NCBI RefSeq assembly: GCF_003932715.1
Contig: NZ_CP020700.1
Location: 3,308,501-3,372,500 of the forward strand
DNA length: 64,000 nt
Direction: 5' to 3'
Source of the DNA: Streptomyces tsukubensis
GTDB lineage: Bacteria; Actinomycetota; Actinomycetes; Streptomycetales; Streptomycetaceae
Below the pieces are notes generated by a model. It made no database searches. It was not told where the DNA came from and worked only from the letters and a program-made list of their open reading frames with translations. Each line of letters begins with the position of its first letter. Position 1 is the stretch's first letter. Made by a program: the position numbers and the translations under genes. Positions 8,650 through 16,661 of this stretch are shown in pieces.

Positions 8650-8859
8650 ATGACCGACTCGCTGCAGGGCGCCGCGTACTTCCCCGCGATCGAGAAGAAG
8701 TACGGCCGCCCGATCGCGGAGTGGAAGGGCCTCATCCGGTCCTCTCCTCTGACCAGGCACATGGAACTCGTCTCGTGGCTCAAGTCCGAGCACGGCCTGG
8801 GCCACGGCCACGCCAACGCGCTGGTCGCCCACACTCTCGCGGAGGACAAGGCGAAGTAG
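8650..8859 (+). CDS. DUF4287 domain protein
   Basis: A 69-residue protein, AAYFPAIEKKYGRPIAEW then LIRSSPLTRHMELVSWLKSE and HGLGHGHANALVAHTLAE. This is the whole DUF4287 domain, a short helical domain found alone or fused to DUF5655. The start is the ATG behind GGAAGGTAAGG (8634-8644). The frame is open farther upstream without a credible start. The function is unknown. The protein is small, helical and cytoplasmic. Confidence 0.85.
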   Translation: MTDSLQGAAYFPAIEKKYGRPIAEWKGLIRSSPLTRHMELVSWLKSEHGLGHGHANALVAHTLAEDKAK

Positions 8860-8941
8860 CCGCACAGCGTTCCCACTGCCGCGAACGACAGGGATTCCAC
8901 CGGCGTGGAGCCGGTACGGGCGTCCTTCCGCCTTCGGCACC

Positions 8942-9091
8942 TCATCCGGCCCAGCCGGCCAAGTCCGACCGCTTCACCGCCGGGCGGGAGCGACCGCGCT
9001 CCACCGGCGTGGAGTCGACGATCCAGTGGGGGTCCAACCAGTCGATCTTCACGGACAGTGCCGTCAGGAGGGCGTCCAGGTTGTTCGTCAC
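8942..9091 (-). pseudogene. Remnant of an IS-type (IS982-like) transposase
   Basis: Read on the minus strand, a 49-codon frame begins VTNNLDALLTALSVKID, which is the N-terminus of a common streptomycete transposase. It then jumps to WIVDSTPVERGRSRPAVKRS and DLAGWAG, a stretch that normally lies more than 80 residues later in the intact protein. The middle is therefore deleted and the frame ends soon after. The duplicated short sequence CTCCACGCCGGTGGA (once near 8903-8917, once near 9000) and a GGACGCCC/GGGCGTCC inverted pair around the start fit decay by repeat-mediated deletion. The family name is from memory of the motif order. Confidence 0.65.
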
Positions 9092-9154
9092 ACAACGATC
9101 TTGGACGCCCTGTCTACGTTCCCGGACACACCATCAGCATTCGGAGCGGCTCGT

Positions 9155-9745
9155 CTAGGATCCGGCGGCTCCTGGGACAGGGCTGTCCGTGGACCAGAAC
9201 CGGGATCGCACATTGGGGTACGGCACATCGCCGTGGGAGTAGTCCTGCCCCTTGGCCCTGACGGCAGGGTCCGGGACCTCGGACTTCTTGACGCAGGGCG
9301 TGGCGACCTCGAAGAAGGCCTGCCCCTTGTCACCGATGGTGACACTGATGGCGAAGCCGTCCCCGGAGCGGGCGAAGATCGCCGGGTGGTCCTTGTCCTT
9401 GTTGACCGAGACGATCTCGTATCCGCTCTTCTTCCAGAACCGTTCGGTCACTCCGAGGAAGTTGCCGCGCCGCTGCTCGGAGATGATCGTCATCACGGTC
9501 CGGTAGCGGATCAGATCGCAGTCCCCCGCCGTCGTCAGATCGTTCGTCCACTCCACCTCGGGAACGAATGCCGCCATCGTGCTGTCCAGCATGGCGTCCG
9601 CTTTCTCGGCGGCTTCCCTCATCGTGATGTCCATGCCTGCGGCCTCCTGACCCCTCTCGTTCTGGAACAGTCCGCACCCACTGAGCACCATCCCTACCAG
9701 GATCGCCATCAGTGCCGTGCGGGTCGCGCTGCTCGTGCGTCTCAC
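9155..9745 (-). CDS. Secreted lipoprotein of unknown function
   Basis: A 196-residue protein with a type II signal peptide: basic start, hydrophobic ALMAILVGMVL and lipobox LSGC, with the lipidated Cys near residue 24. The mature part is alpha/beta (MREAAEKADAMLDSTMAAF, CDLIRYRTVMTIISEQRRGNF, FWKKSGYEIVSVNKDKDHP, GFAISVTIGDKGQAFFEVAT) and holds two further cysteines that could pair. It is the last gene of a three-gene operon. Its GTG start overlaps the stop of the DUF1023 hydrolase by 4 bases (9742-9745), so translation is probably coupled. The function is unknown, and its surface location suggests a partner or immunity-like role for the upstream genes. Confidence 0.8.
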   Translation of the reverse strand: MRRTSSATRTALMAILVGMVLSGCGLFQNERGQEAAGMDITMREAAEKADAMLDSTMAAFVPEVEWTNDLTTAGDCDLIRYRTVMTIISEQRRGNFLGVTERFWKKSGYEIVSVNKDKDHPAIFARSGDGFAISVTIGDKGQAFFEVATPCVKKSEVPDPAVRAKGQDYSHGDVPYPNVRSRFWSTDSPVPGAAGS

Positions 9746-11559
9746 CGGTGCCTCTCAGTCGTGATTCCGTACTCCCCCGAGACGACCCGGGCGATGTTGT
9801 CGGCGGACACCCGGTCCGTTTCCGGGGTGAAGTACTGGGAGTGCGCCGCAATGGGTTCGCCGTCGAATACGGGGTGCGGCCCGTCGTCGACGGCGAAACG
9901 CCGGGCCCCGAACGCCTGGCTTGCCGGGTCCTTGCCGAAGTAGATGTCGTCGCCGCCGGGATCCGAGAGGACCCCGGGAACGGCCATCCTGAGTCCGGCT
10001 CCGACAGCCCCCACCACCGCCTCCGGCACGGTCGGCAACTTGGTCACGATGTCGTTGTCGGCCGCACCCACGTATACCCGTTGGGGCGGCACACCGAGAT
10101 CCGCCGCCTTGTCGACACCGACACCGGGGCTGCCGACCAGAACGATGTCGTCCACACCGGGGATTCCCCCCGACTGCCGTGCCGCCGTGCCGACCGTGAG
10201 GGATCCGTAGGAGTGGCCGATGGCCGTCACATGCGGATCGTCGTGCTCGTTGGTCGCTGCCAGACCGGCCATGAAACGGTTGTAGGCCGGCGCGCCCTTC
10301 TCCGCATCCGCAGTGGACATGACGTCGATGCTCTGCGGGGCGTCGTAGCCCAGCCAGACGATCGACGCCGTTGACTTGTCGTAGCGTTGCGCGCCGACGG
10401 CTGTGTCGAGTGCCCGCTTCACCGTGCCTCCGCCGAACTCGGCATCGAGTTTGGTGCCCAGCCCGGGAACGTACGCGGACACGTTGCGCGCGGTGTCGGG
10501 GTTCCCGAAGGAAATGATGGCCCGGCCGTTTCCCTCCCCGCTGATCCCGAGAAGGAACATGGGGACCTTGTGGGGCTCCAGCAGGCGCTCCTCAATCTTC
10601 CGCAGCCCCTCCAGCATGGCGGGGTCGTCCCCGGTGCGCTCCAGCTCCGCGATCAGGGACGGCAGGTGGTTGCGGTTGGCCTCGTCCCTCACTGCAGCAG
10701 GGATGCCGTCCAGCATTCCGATCAGATCGGGCGCGATATCCAGATACTCCCGCCGCTGGTCCTCGTCGAGCCCCTCCCACCACGTCTTGTACTCGGCCGG
10801 GGAGGCGTCCTTCGGCATCGCAGCGACCAGGTAGCGGGCGGTAGCGGTGCGGACAGCGGCCGCGTCCTGGTGCATGTCACCCAGCGTCGCTTCCGTCACG
10901 TCCAAACCCTGTGCCGCCTTGAGGCCGTTCAAGGTCTTGGTGTACCGAGCATCCACCTCCGCGGCCGACCGGACCGCACGTGCGATGCGGTCCGCGATGT
11001 CCCGTGCTTTCTTCGCATGGGGATTCACGTGGAGGTCGCCCCGGAAACGGTCGCCCTGCGGATCGTGCAGATCAACGCGCGGCGGCTTCCCGTACTCCCC
11101 GGAGCCGGGCGGTTCCAGCGGGCCTCGTGAGCTGCCTTGTACGGTTCCGCCGGAAACGCACTGCTCGGCCCCGGCGGAGCCGACGCTCGCAGAGGGATAG
11201 GTGACCGAACCATCGGACTCGACCGTGTACGCCAGCGACGCCGCTTCGTCCAAGGCCTGCCGTAACTGCCTCTGTGGCTCCGCAAGATCCGCGGACAAAC
11301 CGTTCAGCGCTGTTCGAATCAACCCGCATTCCGTCGACAGGTAGTCGTAGTTACGGATGAGACGCCCCAGACGCCTGACGGCGCCCTGTGCCGCTTCACT
11401 CTCCTGGGTTTCGATGAGCTGGGCCGACATGGCCCTTCTGGCGGTTTCGCGGTCAGCGGCGGAGCGGGTGGACATCCGGTGCCAGGCATCCGCAGCCTCC
11501 TCGAACTCGGCGCGCTTGACGTCCCTCAGTTCCTGCCAGGTCAGAAAGTCCGCCGTCAT
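9742..11559 (-). CDS. DUF1023 alpha/beta hydrolase
   Basis: A 605-residue protein. Residues 1-270 are helical, with a coiled-coil-like N-terminus (TWQELRDVKRAEFEEAADAW, LIRNYDYLSTECGLIRTAL). The C-terminal 250 residues form the DUF1023 hydrolase: VWLGYDAP, then the nucleophile elbow AIGHSYGSLTVG (Ser), IVLVGSPGVGVDKAADL, VYVGAADNDIVTKLP and the catalytic-His region HSQYFTPET. The fold is that of secreted or cell-wall-associated actinobacterial esterases, but no signal peptide is visible. It overlaps its upstream partner at 11556-11559 (ATGA) and its downstream lipoprotein at 9742-9745, so the three products are made together. The substrate is unknown. Confidence 0.88.
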   Translation of the reverse strand: MTADFLTWQELRDVKRAEFEEAADAWHRMSTRSAADRETARRAMSAQLIETQESEAAQGAVRRLGRLIRNYDYLSTECGLIRTALNGLSADLAEPQRQLRQALDEAASLAYTVESDGSVTYPSASVGSAGAEQCVSGGTVQGSSRGPLEPPGSGEYGKPPRVDLHDPQGDRFRGDLHVNPHAKKARDIADRIARAVRSAAEVDARYTKTLNGLKAAQGLDVTEATLGDMHQDAAAVRTATARYLVAAMPKDASPAEYKTWWEGLDEDQRREYLDIAPDLIGMLDGIPAAVRDEANRNHLPSLIAELERTGDDPAMLEGLRKIEERLLEPHKVPMFLLGISGEGNGRAIISFGNPDTARNVSAYVPGLGTKLDAEFGGGTVKRALDTAVGAQRYDKSTASIVWLGYDAPQSIDVMSTADAEKGAPAYNRFMAGLAATNEHDDPHVTAIGHSYGSLTVGTAARQSGGIPGVDDIVLVGSPGVGVDKAADLGVPPQRVYVGAADNDIVTKLPTVPEAVVGAVGAGLRMAVPGVLSDPGGDDIYFGKDPASQAFGARRFAVDDGPHPVFDGEPIAAHSQYFTPETDRVSADNIARVVSGEYGITTERHR

Positions 11560-12041
11560 CGGTTCTCGTCCTTCATGCGCGCGGACGATCCCATGGACCT
11601 TTCCACCTCCAGGTCCACGCCCGATAAGTCGTCGGCGACCCTCAACAGGGCCCCGCCGAGGTAGGCGCACTCGTCGCGTACGGAAGCGACCCGCTCCTCC
11701 CACGAAACGAGCACGGCCTTCAGGACAGGCACACTGCCCAAACCGGCGTTGCCCTGTTCGATGCCCCGATGGCCGGAACCGAGTGCGCGCCTCCCCTGGT
11801 CGGCACTCATCCTCAGGCCGTCCGCCGCTGTGGCTGCCCGGCGCCAGGGAGTGCTGCCGTGGAGCAGTCTGCCCAGACCACCCCCACCGTTTCCCGGCGC
11901 GGCCGACGAACCCGTCCCTCCCGGGCCGAGTGGCGCGGCCGAGGCCAGGGTCATGCTCACCTCGTCCGCTGCCGGAGCGACGGACTCCGACGGCGGAATG
12001 CCGAACATTTCCTGCCATCGCTGCGCATTGAATTCCGGCAT
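11556..12041 (-). CDS. Helical partner protein of the DUF1023 operon
   Basis: A 161-residue protein starting at MPEFNAQRWQEMFG, the ATG behind a GGGAGGGGA ribosome binding site. The frame is open further upstream but without an appropriate site. A Gly/Pro/Ser-rich middle (about residues 40-65) separates a short N-terminus from a helical C-terminal half (WRRAATAADGLRMSADQGRR, VLVSWEERVASVRDECAYLG, LLRVADDLSGVDLEVERSMG). The length and helical hairpin are reminiscent of WXG100-like proteins that precede DUF1023 hydrolases, but the WXG motif itself is not present. It is the first gene of the three-gene operon. Confidence 0.7.
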   Translation of the reverse strand: MPEFNAQRWQEMFGIPPSESVAPAADEVSMTLASAAPLGPGGTGSSAAPGNGGGGLGRLLHGSTPWRRAATAADGLRMSADQGRRALGSGHRGIEQGNAGLGSVPVLKAVLVSWEERVASVRDECAYLGGALLRVADDLSGVDLEVERSMGSSARMKDENR

Positions 12042-12377
12042 GCTTGCACATCCCCTCCCGCTCATAGGCGGCGCCACAAAAGACACCTGGTGAACGCCGT
12101 CGATCAGCGTAGGGCGCAGTCGGCGCGCGTCACCACTCAAGCGGAAGAGACCGGCAATAAAGTTCACCCGGTCGATATCACGACAGAATGACCGGAGCAA
12201 GAGTAGTCGCCCCTACGGATACGGAACTCCGAAGTGAGTAGGGCGAGTCGTCAAGGGGACGCGGCCTGCCGGTCGGTCTCTGCACGAACTCACCGGGGGC
12301 ATCCTGACGGAGACGCTCCGGGCATCCGCGGCGGAGTGGAGCGTCTCGGGCGGGGCCGATTCCGATGACGGAGCCCC
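12042..12377. other. Intergenic, 336 bases
   Basis: Promoter region of the DUF1023 operon (upper part) and 3' flank of the alcohol dehydrogenase gene (lower part). No gene is supported. A stem-loop is at 12310-12347. Confidence 0.6.
12310..12347. terminator. Stem-loop downstream of the alcohol dehydrogenase operon
   Basis: GAGACGCTCC and GGAGCGTCTC form a perfect 10-bp stem around an 18-base loop, 31 bases past the dehydrogenase stop. It is a probable intrinsic terminator for the leftward operon 15559-12378. Confidence 0.5.
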
Positions 12378-13433
12378 TCAGAACGTCAGCACCACCCTCG
12401 CACCCCGCCCCTTCCCCTCCCCCATGGCCTCCGCCGCCCTCGCGAAATCCTCCACCGGGTGGGTTTCCGAGACCAGTTCGTCGAGGAGCAACTCGCCCCT
12501 CGCGTACAGGTCCGCGTAGAGCGCGATGTCGTGCTGCGGGCGCGAGGTGCCGTAGCGGCAGCCCAGGATGGATTTGTCCAGGAACATCCCGGCCGGGGCG
12601 AACGTCGCCTCCGCCGACGGGGGTGTCATGCCCAGCAGGATCGCCTGGCCGCCGCGGTCGAGGAGGTCGATCGCCGTGCGGATCAGGGGCGGGCGGCCCA
12701 CGCATTCGAAGACGTGGTCCGCGCCCGTCGGGAGGACGTCGCGGACGGCTTCGGCGGACGGCAGGAAGTGGGTCGCGCCGAAGCGCAGCGCCAGGGGTTC
12801 CTTCGCCGGGTCGGTTTCGATCGCGACGATCCGGGAGGCGCCCGCCAGGCGGGCGCCCTGGAGGACGTTGAGGCCGATTCCGCCGGTGCCGATGACGACG
12901 ACCGTGTCCCCGCGGCGCGTCCTCGCCCGGTTCAGTACGGCTCCGACTCCCGTCAGCACCGCGCAGCCCAGGACGGCCGCCGAGGTCAACGGGAGGTTCC
13001 GGGGGATCCGTACCGCCTGGACGGCCGTGACGATCGTGCGCTCCGCGAACGCCGAGTTCGCGGCGAACTGGTACAGCCGCTCGCCCCGGCGCGAGAAGGG
13101 CCGGCCCGGGCGGCCGATCGCCGTCCGGCAGAGGGTGGGGCGGCCGCGGTCGCAGTCCGCGCAGGTGCCGCAGTTGCGGAGGGTGGAGAGCGCCACATGG
13201 TCCCCGGGGGCCACATGCCGCACCCCTTCCCCGACCGCCTCCACCACGCCCGCGCCCTCGTGGCCGAGGACCACCGGCACCGGGAAGGGGATCGTGCCGT
13301 CGATCACCGACAGATCGCTGTGGCAGAGTCCGGCCGCGGCGATCGCCACCAGGACTTCGCCGGGGCCCGGGTCCCGGACCTCCAGATCGTCCACCGGCTC
13401 CGGCCGCCTGCCGTCGAAGACGACTCCCCGCAT
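12378..13433 (-). CDS. Zinc-dependent alcohol dehydrogenase (MDR superfamily)
   Basis: A 351-residue medium-chain dehydrogenase. Catalytic zinc ligands are Cys37 (GLCHSD), His58-Glu59 (GHEGAG) and Cys157 (LGCAVLTG). The structural zinc loop has Cys88, 91, 94 and 102 (CGTCADCDRGRPTLC). The NAD(P)-binding Gly motif is GTGGIG at 182-187, followed by VAIETDPAKE, whose acidic residue points to NAD. It resembles class III-like/aryl alcohol dehydrogenases used on bulky primary alcohols. It is the last gene of a leftward operon after an acyl-CoA dehydrogenase (7-base gap) and an SDR, so it probably acts on an alcohol intermediate of the same catabolic route. Confidence 0.92.
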   Translation of the reverse strand: MRGVVFDGRRPEPVDDLEVRDPGPGEVLVAIAAAGLCHSDLSVIDGTIPFPVPVVLGHEGAGVVEAVGEGVRHVAPGDHVALSTLRNCGTCADCDRGRPTLCRTAIGRPGRPFSRRGERLYQFAANSAFAERTIVTAVQAVRIPRNLPLTSAAVLGCAVLTGVGAVLNRARTRRGDTVVVIGTGGIGLNVLQGARLAGASRIVAIETDPAKEPLALRFGATHFLPSAEAVRDVLPTGADHVFECVGRPPLIRTAIDLLDRGGQAILLGMTPPSAEATFAPAGMFLDKSILGCRYGTSRPQHDIALYADLYARGELLLDELVSETHPVEDFARAAEAMGEGKGRGARVVLTF

Positions 13434-13440
13434 GGGCAGT

Positions 13441-14634
13441 TCACCCCTTCGGTTCCTTCGGGAGGCCGAGCACCCGCTCGGCGATGACCGTGCGCTGGAT
13501 CTCGTCCGAGCCGCCGTAGATCGTGTCGGCCCGGCTGAACAGGAACATCCGCTGGTCGGGGGAGAGTTCGTACGGCGCGTCCGCGCGCCACTCCCCCGGT
13601 CCGGCCGTCGCCGCCGCGCCCCGTACGGCCATCGCCAGCTCGCCCAGGGTGCGGTGCCAGTTGCCCCAGAGGAGTTTCGTCACGCTCGGCGCCCCGGGAT
13701 CACCTCCCGGCTCCGGGTCCGCGAGGGCGTTCCAGCGCAGGGCCCGCAGCCCCGCCCACTGCCGGACGAGCCGTTCCCGGATGACGGGGTCGTCCGCCGC
13801 GCCCGTCGCCACGGCGGTACGGACGACCTCCCGCAGCTCCGCCTCGAAACCGATCTGCTGGGCGAGGACGGCCGCTCCGCGCTCGTCGGCGAGGAGGGCC
13901 ATCGCGACGGCCCAGCCGTTGCCTTCACCGCCGACGACCTGCCCGGCGCCGACCGCCGCCCCGTCGAAGAACACCTCGTTGAACTCGCTGGTGCCCGTCA
14001 GCTGCCGGATCGGCCGTACCTCGATACGGCCCGGCTGGTCCATCGGCACCAGCAGCAGCGACAGCCCCCGGTGCCGCCGGGAACCCGGCTCGGTGCGGGC
14101 GAGGACGAAGCACCAGTCGGCCTCCCGGGCCAGCGATGTCCACACCTTCTGGCCGGTGACCCGGTAACCGGCGCCGTCCCGCACCGCGCTGGTACGGACG
14201 GCGGCGAGGTCCGAGCCCGCGCCGGGTTCGCTGTAGCCCTGGCACCACAGCTCCTCGCCCCGGGCGACCGGCGGCAGGAACCGGTCCTGCTGCTCCCGCG
14301 TCCCGTACCGGATCACCGTCGGCGCCAGCAGGTTCTCCCCGATGTGCCCGACCCGGCCGGGCGCCCCGGCCCGCGCGTACTCCTCCGCCCACACCACCTG
14401 AAGGTCCCGCCCGACGGACCGGTTGCCCCAGCGCGCCTCGGGCCAGCCCAGGCCGATCCACCCGCCGCACCCCAGCGCGCGCTCCCACTCCCGGCGTACC
14501 GCGACGCCCTCGTGCTCCCGCCCGGGGCCGCCGCCCGCGCTCCGGTGCGCGGCGGTGAGATGCCCGGCCAGCCAGGCCCGCACCTCCGCCCGGAAGCCCA
14601 CATCGTCGGAGCAGGCCACAGCTGCCTCACCCAT
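13441..14634 (-). CDS. Acyl-CoA dehydrogenase (FadE family)
   Basis: A 397-residue flavoprotein of normal length. The N-terminal helical domain (residues 10-120) contains GWIGLGWPEARWG. The beta domain begins with WCQGYSEPGAGSDLAAVRTSA and VTGQKVWTS, the FAD/substrate-binding signature. The C-terminal helical domain ends in YGGSDEIQRTVIAERVLGLP. The family introduces a 2,3 double bond in an acyl-CoA and passes electrons to ETF. Its closest look is to the steroid- and side-chain-type enzymes that often work as mixed tetramers. It lies in an operon between the SDR (20 bases upstream) and the alcohol dehydrogenase (7 bases downstream). Confidence 0.92.
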   Translation of the reverse strand: MGEAAVACSDDVGFRAEVRAWLAGHLTAAHRSAGGGPGREHEGVAVRREWERALGCGGWIGLGWPEARWGNRSVGRDLQVVWAEEYARAGAPGRVGHIGENLLAPTVIRYGTREQQDRFLPPVARGEELWCQGYSEPGAGSDLAAVRTSAVRDGAGYRVTGQKVWTSLAREADWCFVLARTEPGSRRHRGLSLLLVPMDQPGRIEVRPIRQLTGTSEFNEVFFDGAAVGAGQVVGGEGNGWAVAMALLADERGAAVLAQQIGFEAELREVVRTAVATGAADDPVIRERLVRQWAGLRALRWNALADPEPGGDPGAPSVTKLLWGNWHRTLGELAMAVRGAAATAGPGEWRADAPYELSPDQRMFLFSRADTIYGGSDEIQRTVIAERVLGLPKEPKG

Positions 14635-14653
14635 GGTGTACGCCTCCCCCGGC

Positions 14654-15559
14654 TCAGGTGTTGGGGCGTTCGCCGGCCTTCGCCGCCCGCGTCATCTCCG
14701 TGAGCGCGGCCAGCATCGGCATCGGATCGGTGCCGACCGTGCCGGGCAGGAAACCGGCGATCTTCTCCGGCGTCCAGCCGCCCTCCGCGTACCCGGCGCG
14801 CAGCTCACGCGGCTGCGCCCAGACCGCGATCTTGGGTCCGGCGATCGTGTAGACCTGTCCGGTGATCTCCCGGGCCCGGTCGGAGAGCAGATAGACCACC
14901 AGGGCGGCGACGTCCTCGGGTTCCCCGATCTCCGTCAGCTCCATCGGCACCCCTGCGGACATCCGGGTCCGGGCGACCGGCGCGACGGCGTTCGCGGTGA
15001 CGCCGTACCGGTGCAGTCCGAGCGCGGCACTGCGGACCAGCGAGATGATCCCGCCCTTCGCCGCCGCGTAGTTGGCCTGGGACACCGAGCCCTGGTGGTT
15101 TCCGCTGGTGAAGCCGATCAGGGTGCCCGAACCCTGTTTCCGCAGGACGGCGGAGGCGGCGCGGAAGACGGTGAAGGTGCCCTTGAGGTGGGTGGCGACG
15201 ACGGGGTCCCACTCCTCCTCCGTCATATTGAAGAGCATGCGTTCGCGGAGGATTCCGGCGACGCAGACGGCGCCGTCGATCCGCCCGTACGCGGCGAGCG
15301 CGGTGTCCACGAGCCGCTGTCCGCCCGCCATGGTGGAGATGTCGTCCGCGACGGCGACCGCGCTGCCGCCCGCCGCTTCGATCTCCTTCACCACGGCGTC
15401 CGCGATCTCGGAGGCGGGTTCGGCCCCGTCGACGGACACGCCGTAGTCGTTGACGACGACTTTCGCGCCTTCGGCCGCCGCGGTGAGGGCGACCGCCCGG
15501 CCGATGCCCCGGCCCGCGCCCGTGACGGCGACGACCTTGCCTGCCAAGAAGTTCCCCAC
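14654..15559 (-). CDS. SDR oxidoreductase, (3R)-hydroxyacyl-CoA dehydrogenase-like
   Basis: A 301-residue short-chain dehydrogenase. The cofactor motif TGAGRGIG is at 13-20. The insert VVVNDYGVSVDGAEPASEIADAVV is the pattern of HSD17B4/MFE-2-type hydroxyacyl-CoA dehydrogenases. The catalytic Ser152, Tyr164 and Lys168 are in GFTSGNHQGSVSQANYAAAK. After the usual GQVYTIAGP there is a C-terminal tail of about 65 residues (AGYAEGGWTPEKIAGFLPGT) that also fits this subgroup. It probably oxidises a beta-hydroxyacyl-CoA with NAD. It is the first gene of the leftward operon; its ATG is 22 bases from the shared palindrome at 15581. Confidence 0.9.
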   Translation of the reverse strand: MGNFLAGKVVAVTGAGRGIGRAVALTAAAEGAKVVVNDYGVSVDGAEPASEIADAVVKEIEAAGGSAVAVADDISTMAGGQRLVDTALAAYGRIDGAVCVAGILRERMLFNMTEEEWDPVVATHLKGTFTVFRAASAVLRKQGSGTLIGFTSGNHQGSVSQANYAAAKGGIISLVRSAALGLHRYGVTANAVAPVARTRMSAGVPMELTEIGEPEDVAALVVYLLSDRAREITGQVYTIAGPKIAVWAQPRELRAGYAEGGWTPEKIAGFLPGTVGTDPMPMLAALTEMTRAAKAGERPNT

Positions 15560-15580
15560 GCCCGGCCCCTTCCCACAGTT

Positions 15581-15597
15581 TCTGACGGACCGTTAGA
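15581..15597. promoter_or_regulatory. Palindromic operator, copy B (SDR operon / cyclase gene)
   Basis: TCTGACGGACCGTTAGA: arms TCTGACGG and CCGTTAGA with one mismatch. It sits in the 132-base divergent space between the SDR operon and the cyclase gene and could control both. Confidence 0.65.
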
Positions 15598-15691
15598 TTC
15601 TAGGCCGGTCCGGACGCCCGGCACAGCCCCCGTACCGCAACCGCGAGCCGGGGCTCCGGACCGCCGGACGCCTTGAGGAGGTCGGTGCGCG

Positions 15692-16618
15692 ATGCCGCTG
15701 CCGCGCGAGTTCCACGAGATCGCCGAACGCGTGAACAACTGGGGCCGCTGGGGGGACGGCGACGAGATCGGCACCCTCAACCTGGTGACCGATGCGGTGG
15801 TACGGGCCGCGGCGGGCACCGTCCGCTCCGGCCGGCGCGTCGCGCTCGCGCTCCCGCTGCACCGGGACGGGCTCCAGACCGGGCTGGTCCCCGGCCGGAC
15901 CAACCCCTGCCACACCATGCTGCAGATCAACTACGAGATGTTCGGCCCGGGTACGGTCGCCACCAGCGACGACACCGTGACCATGGCGCTCCAGGCGGCC
16001 ACCCACTGGGACGCGCTCACCCATGTCTCCCACAGCGGCACGCTCTACAACGGCCGTCCGGCGAGCACGATCACCCCGCACGACGGATCGCGGTTCAGCG
16101 GGATCGACAAGATCCCGTACGTGGTCTCGCGCGGGGTGCTGCTGGACGTGGCCCGCGCCAAGGGCGTCGAACGGCTCGGCGCCACCCACGCGGTCACGCC
16201 CGAGGACCTCGACGAGGCCGCGGAGTTCGGCGGGGTGACCGTCGGCGCGGGTGATGTGGTGCTCGTACGGACCGGCCAGATGCGCCTGCTGCTGGCCGGG
16301 GACAAACACGCCTACGGGTTCCCGTCGCCCGGGCTCTCCGTCCGTACGCCGGAGTGGTTCCACGCCCGGGACGTGGCCGCCGTGGCGACGGACACGCTCC
16401 CCTTCGAGATCGTCCCGCCGGAGATCGACGATCTATGGCTGCCGGTGCACGCGCTCCATCTGGTCGAGATGGGCCTGCTCCAGGGCCAGAACTGGGATCT
16501 GGAAAAGTTGTCCACAGCCTGTGGAGAAGAACGCCGGTACACGTTCCTGCTCTCGGCCATGCCGGAACCGTTCGTCGGCGCCACGGGCACACCGGTCGCT
16601 CCGGTCGCGGTCTTCTGA
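15692..16618 (+). CDS. Cyclase family protein (kynurenine formamidase-like hydrolase)
   Basis: A 308-residue protein of the cyclase/KynB-like family (PF04199). It starts MPLPREFHEIAERVNNWGRW with GDGDEIGTLNLVT, a hallmark of the longer bacterial subgroup. The metal-binding signature is HWDALTHVSH in place of the shorter HxGTHxDxP form. Later segments DVVLVRTGQM, PFEIVPPEIDDLWLPVHALH and LVEMGLLQGQNWDLEKLS complete the fold. Members hydrolyse amides, lactones or cyclic esters, and the substrate here is unknown. It is divergent from the SDR operon across palindrome B, which suggests a role in the same pathway. Codons 273-279 overlap a pair of DnaA-box-like sequences. Confidence 0.87.
   Translation: MPLPREFHEIAERVNNWGRWGDGDEIGTLNLVTDAVVRAAAGTVRSGRRVALALPLHRDGLQTGLVPGRTNPCHTMLQINYEMFGPGTVATSDDTVTMALQAATHWDALTHVSHSGTLYNGRPASTITPHDGSRFSGIDKIPYVVSRGVLLDVARAKGVERLGATHAVTPEDLDEAAEFGGVTVGAGDVVLVRTGQMRLLLAGDKHAYGFPSPGLSVRTPEWFHARDVAAVATDTLPFEIVPPEIDDLWLPVHALHLVEMGLLQGQNWDLEKLSTACGEERRYTFLLSAMPEPFVGATGTPVAPVAVF
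16508..16528. other. Inverted pair of DnaA-box-like sequences inside a gene
   Basis: TTGTCCACA (16508-16516), three bases, then TGTGGAGAA (16520-16528, reverse TTCTCCACA). Both match the streptomycete DnaA box TTGTCCACA with none or one change. They lie within the cyclase gene, so this may be chance or a DnaA-binding site. Confidence 0.35.
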
Positions 16619-16661
16619 ACCGCCGAATCGGGTCTGGTGGGCTGCCGGATCGCGGCGCCCC

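Noticed and set aside
12178..12705. 175-codon minus frame downstream of the alcohol dehydrogenase
   Set aside because: It overlaps the dehydrogenase gene in another frame and ends in a terminator-like dyad. No family match.
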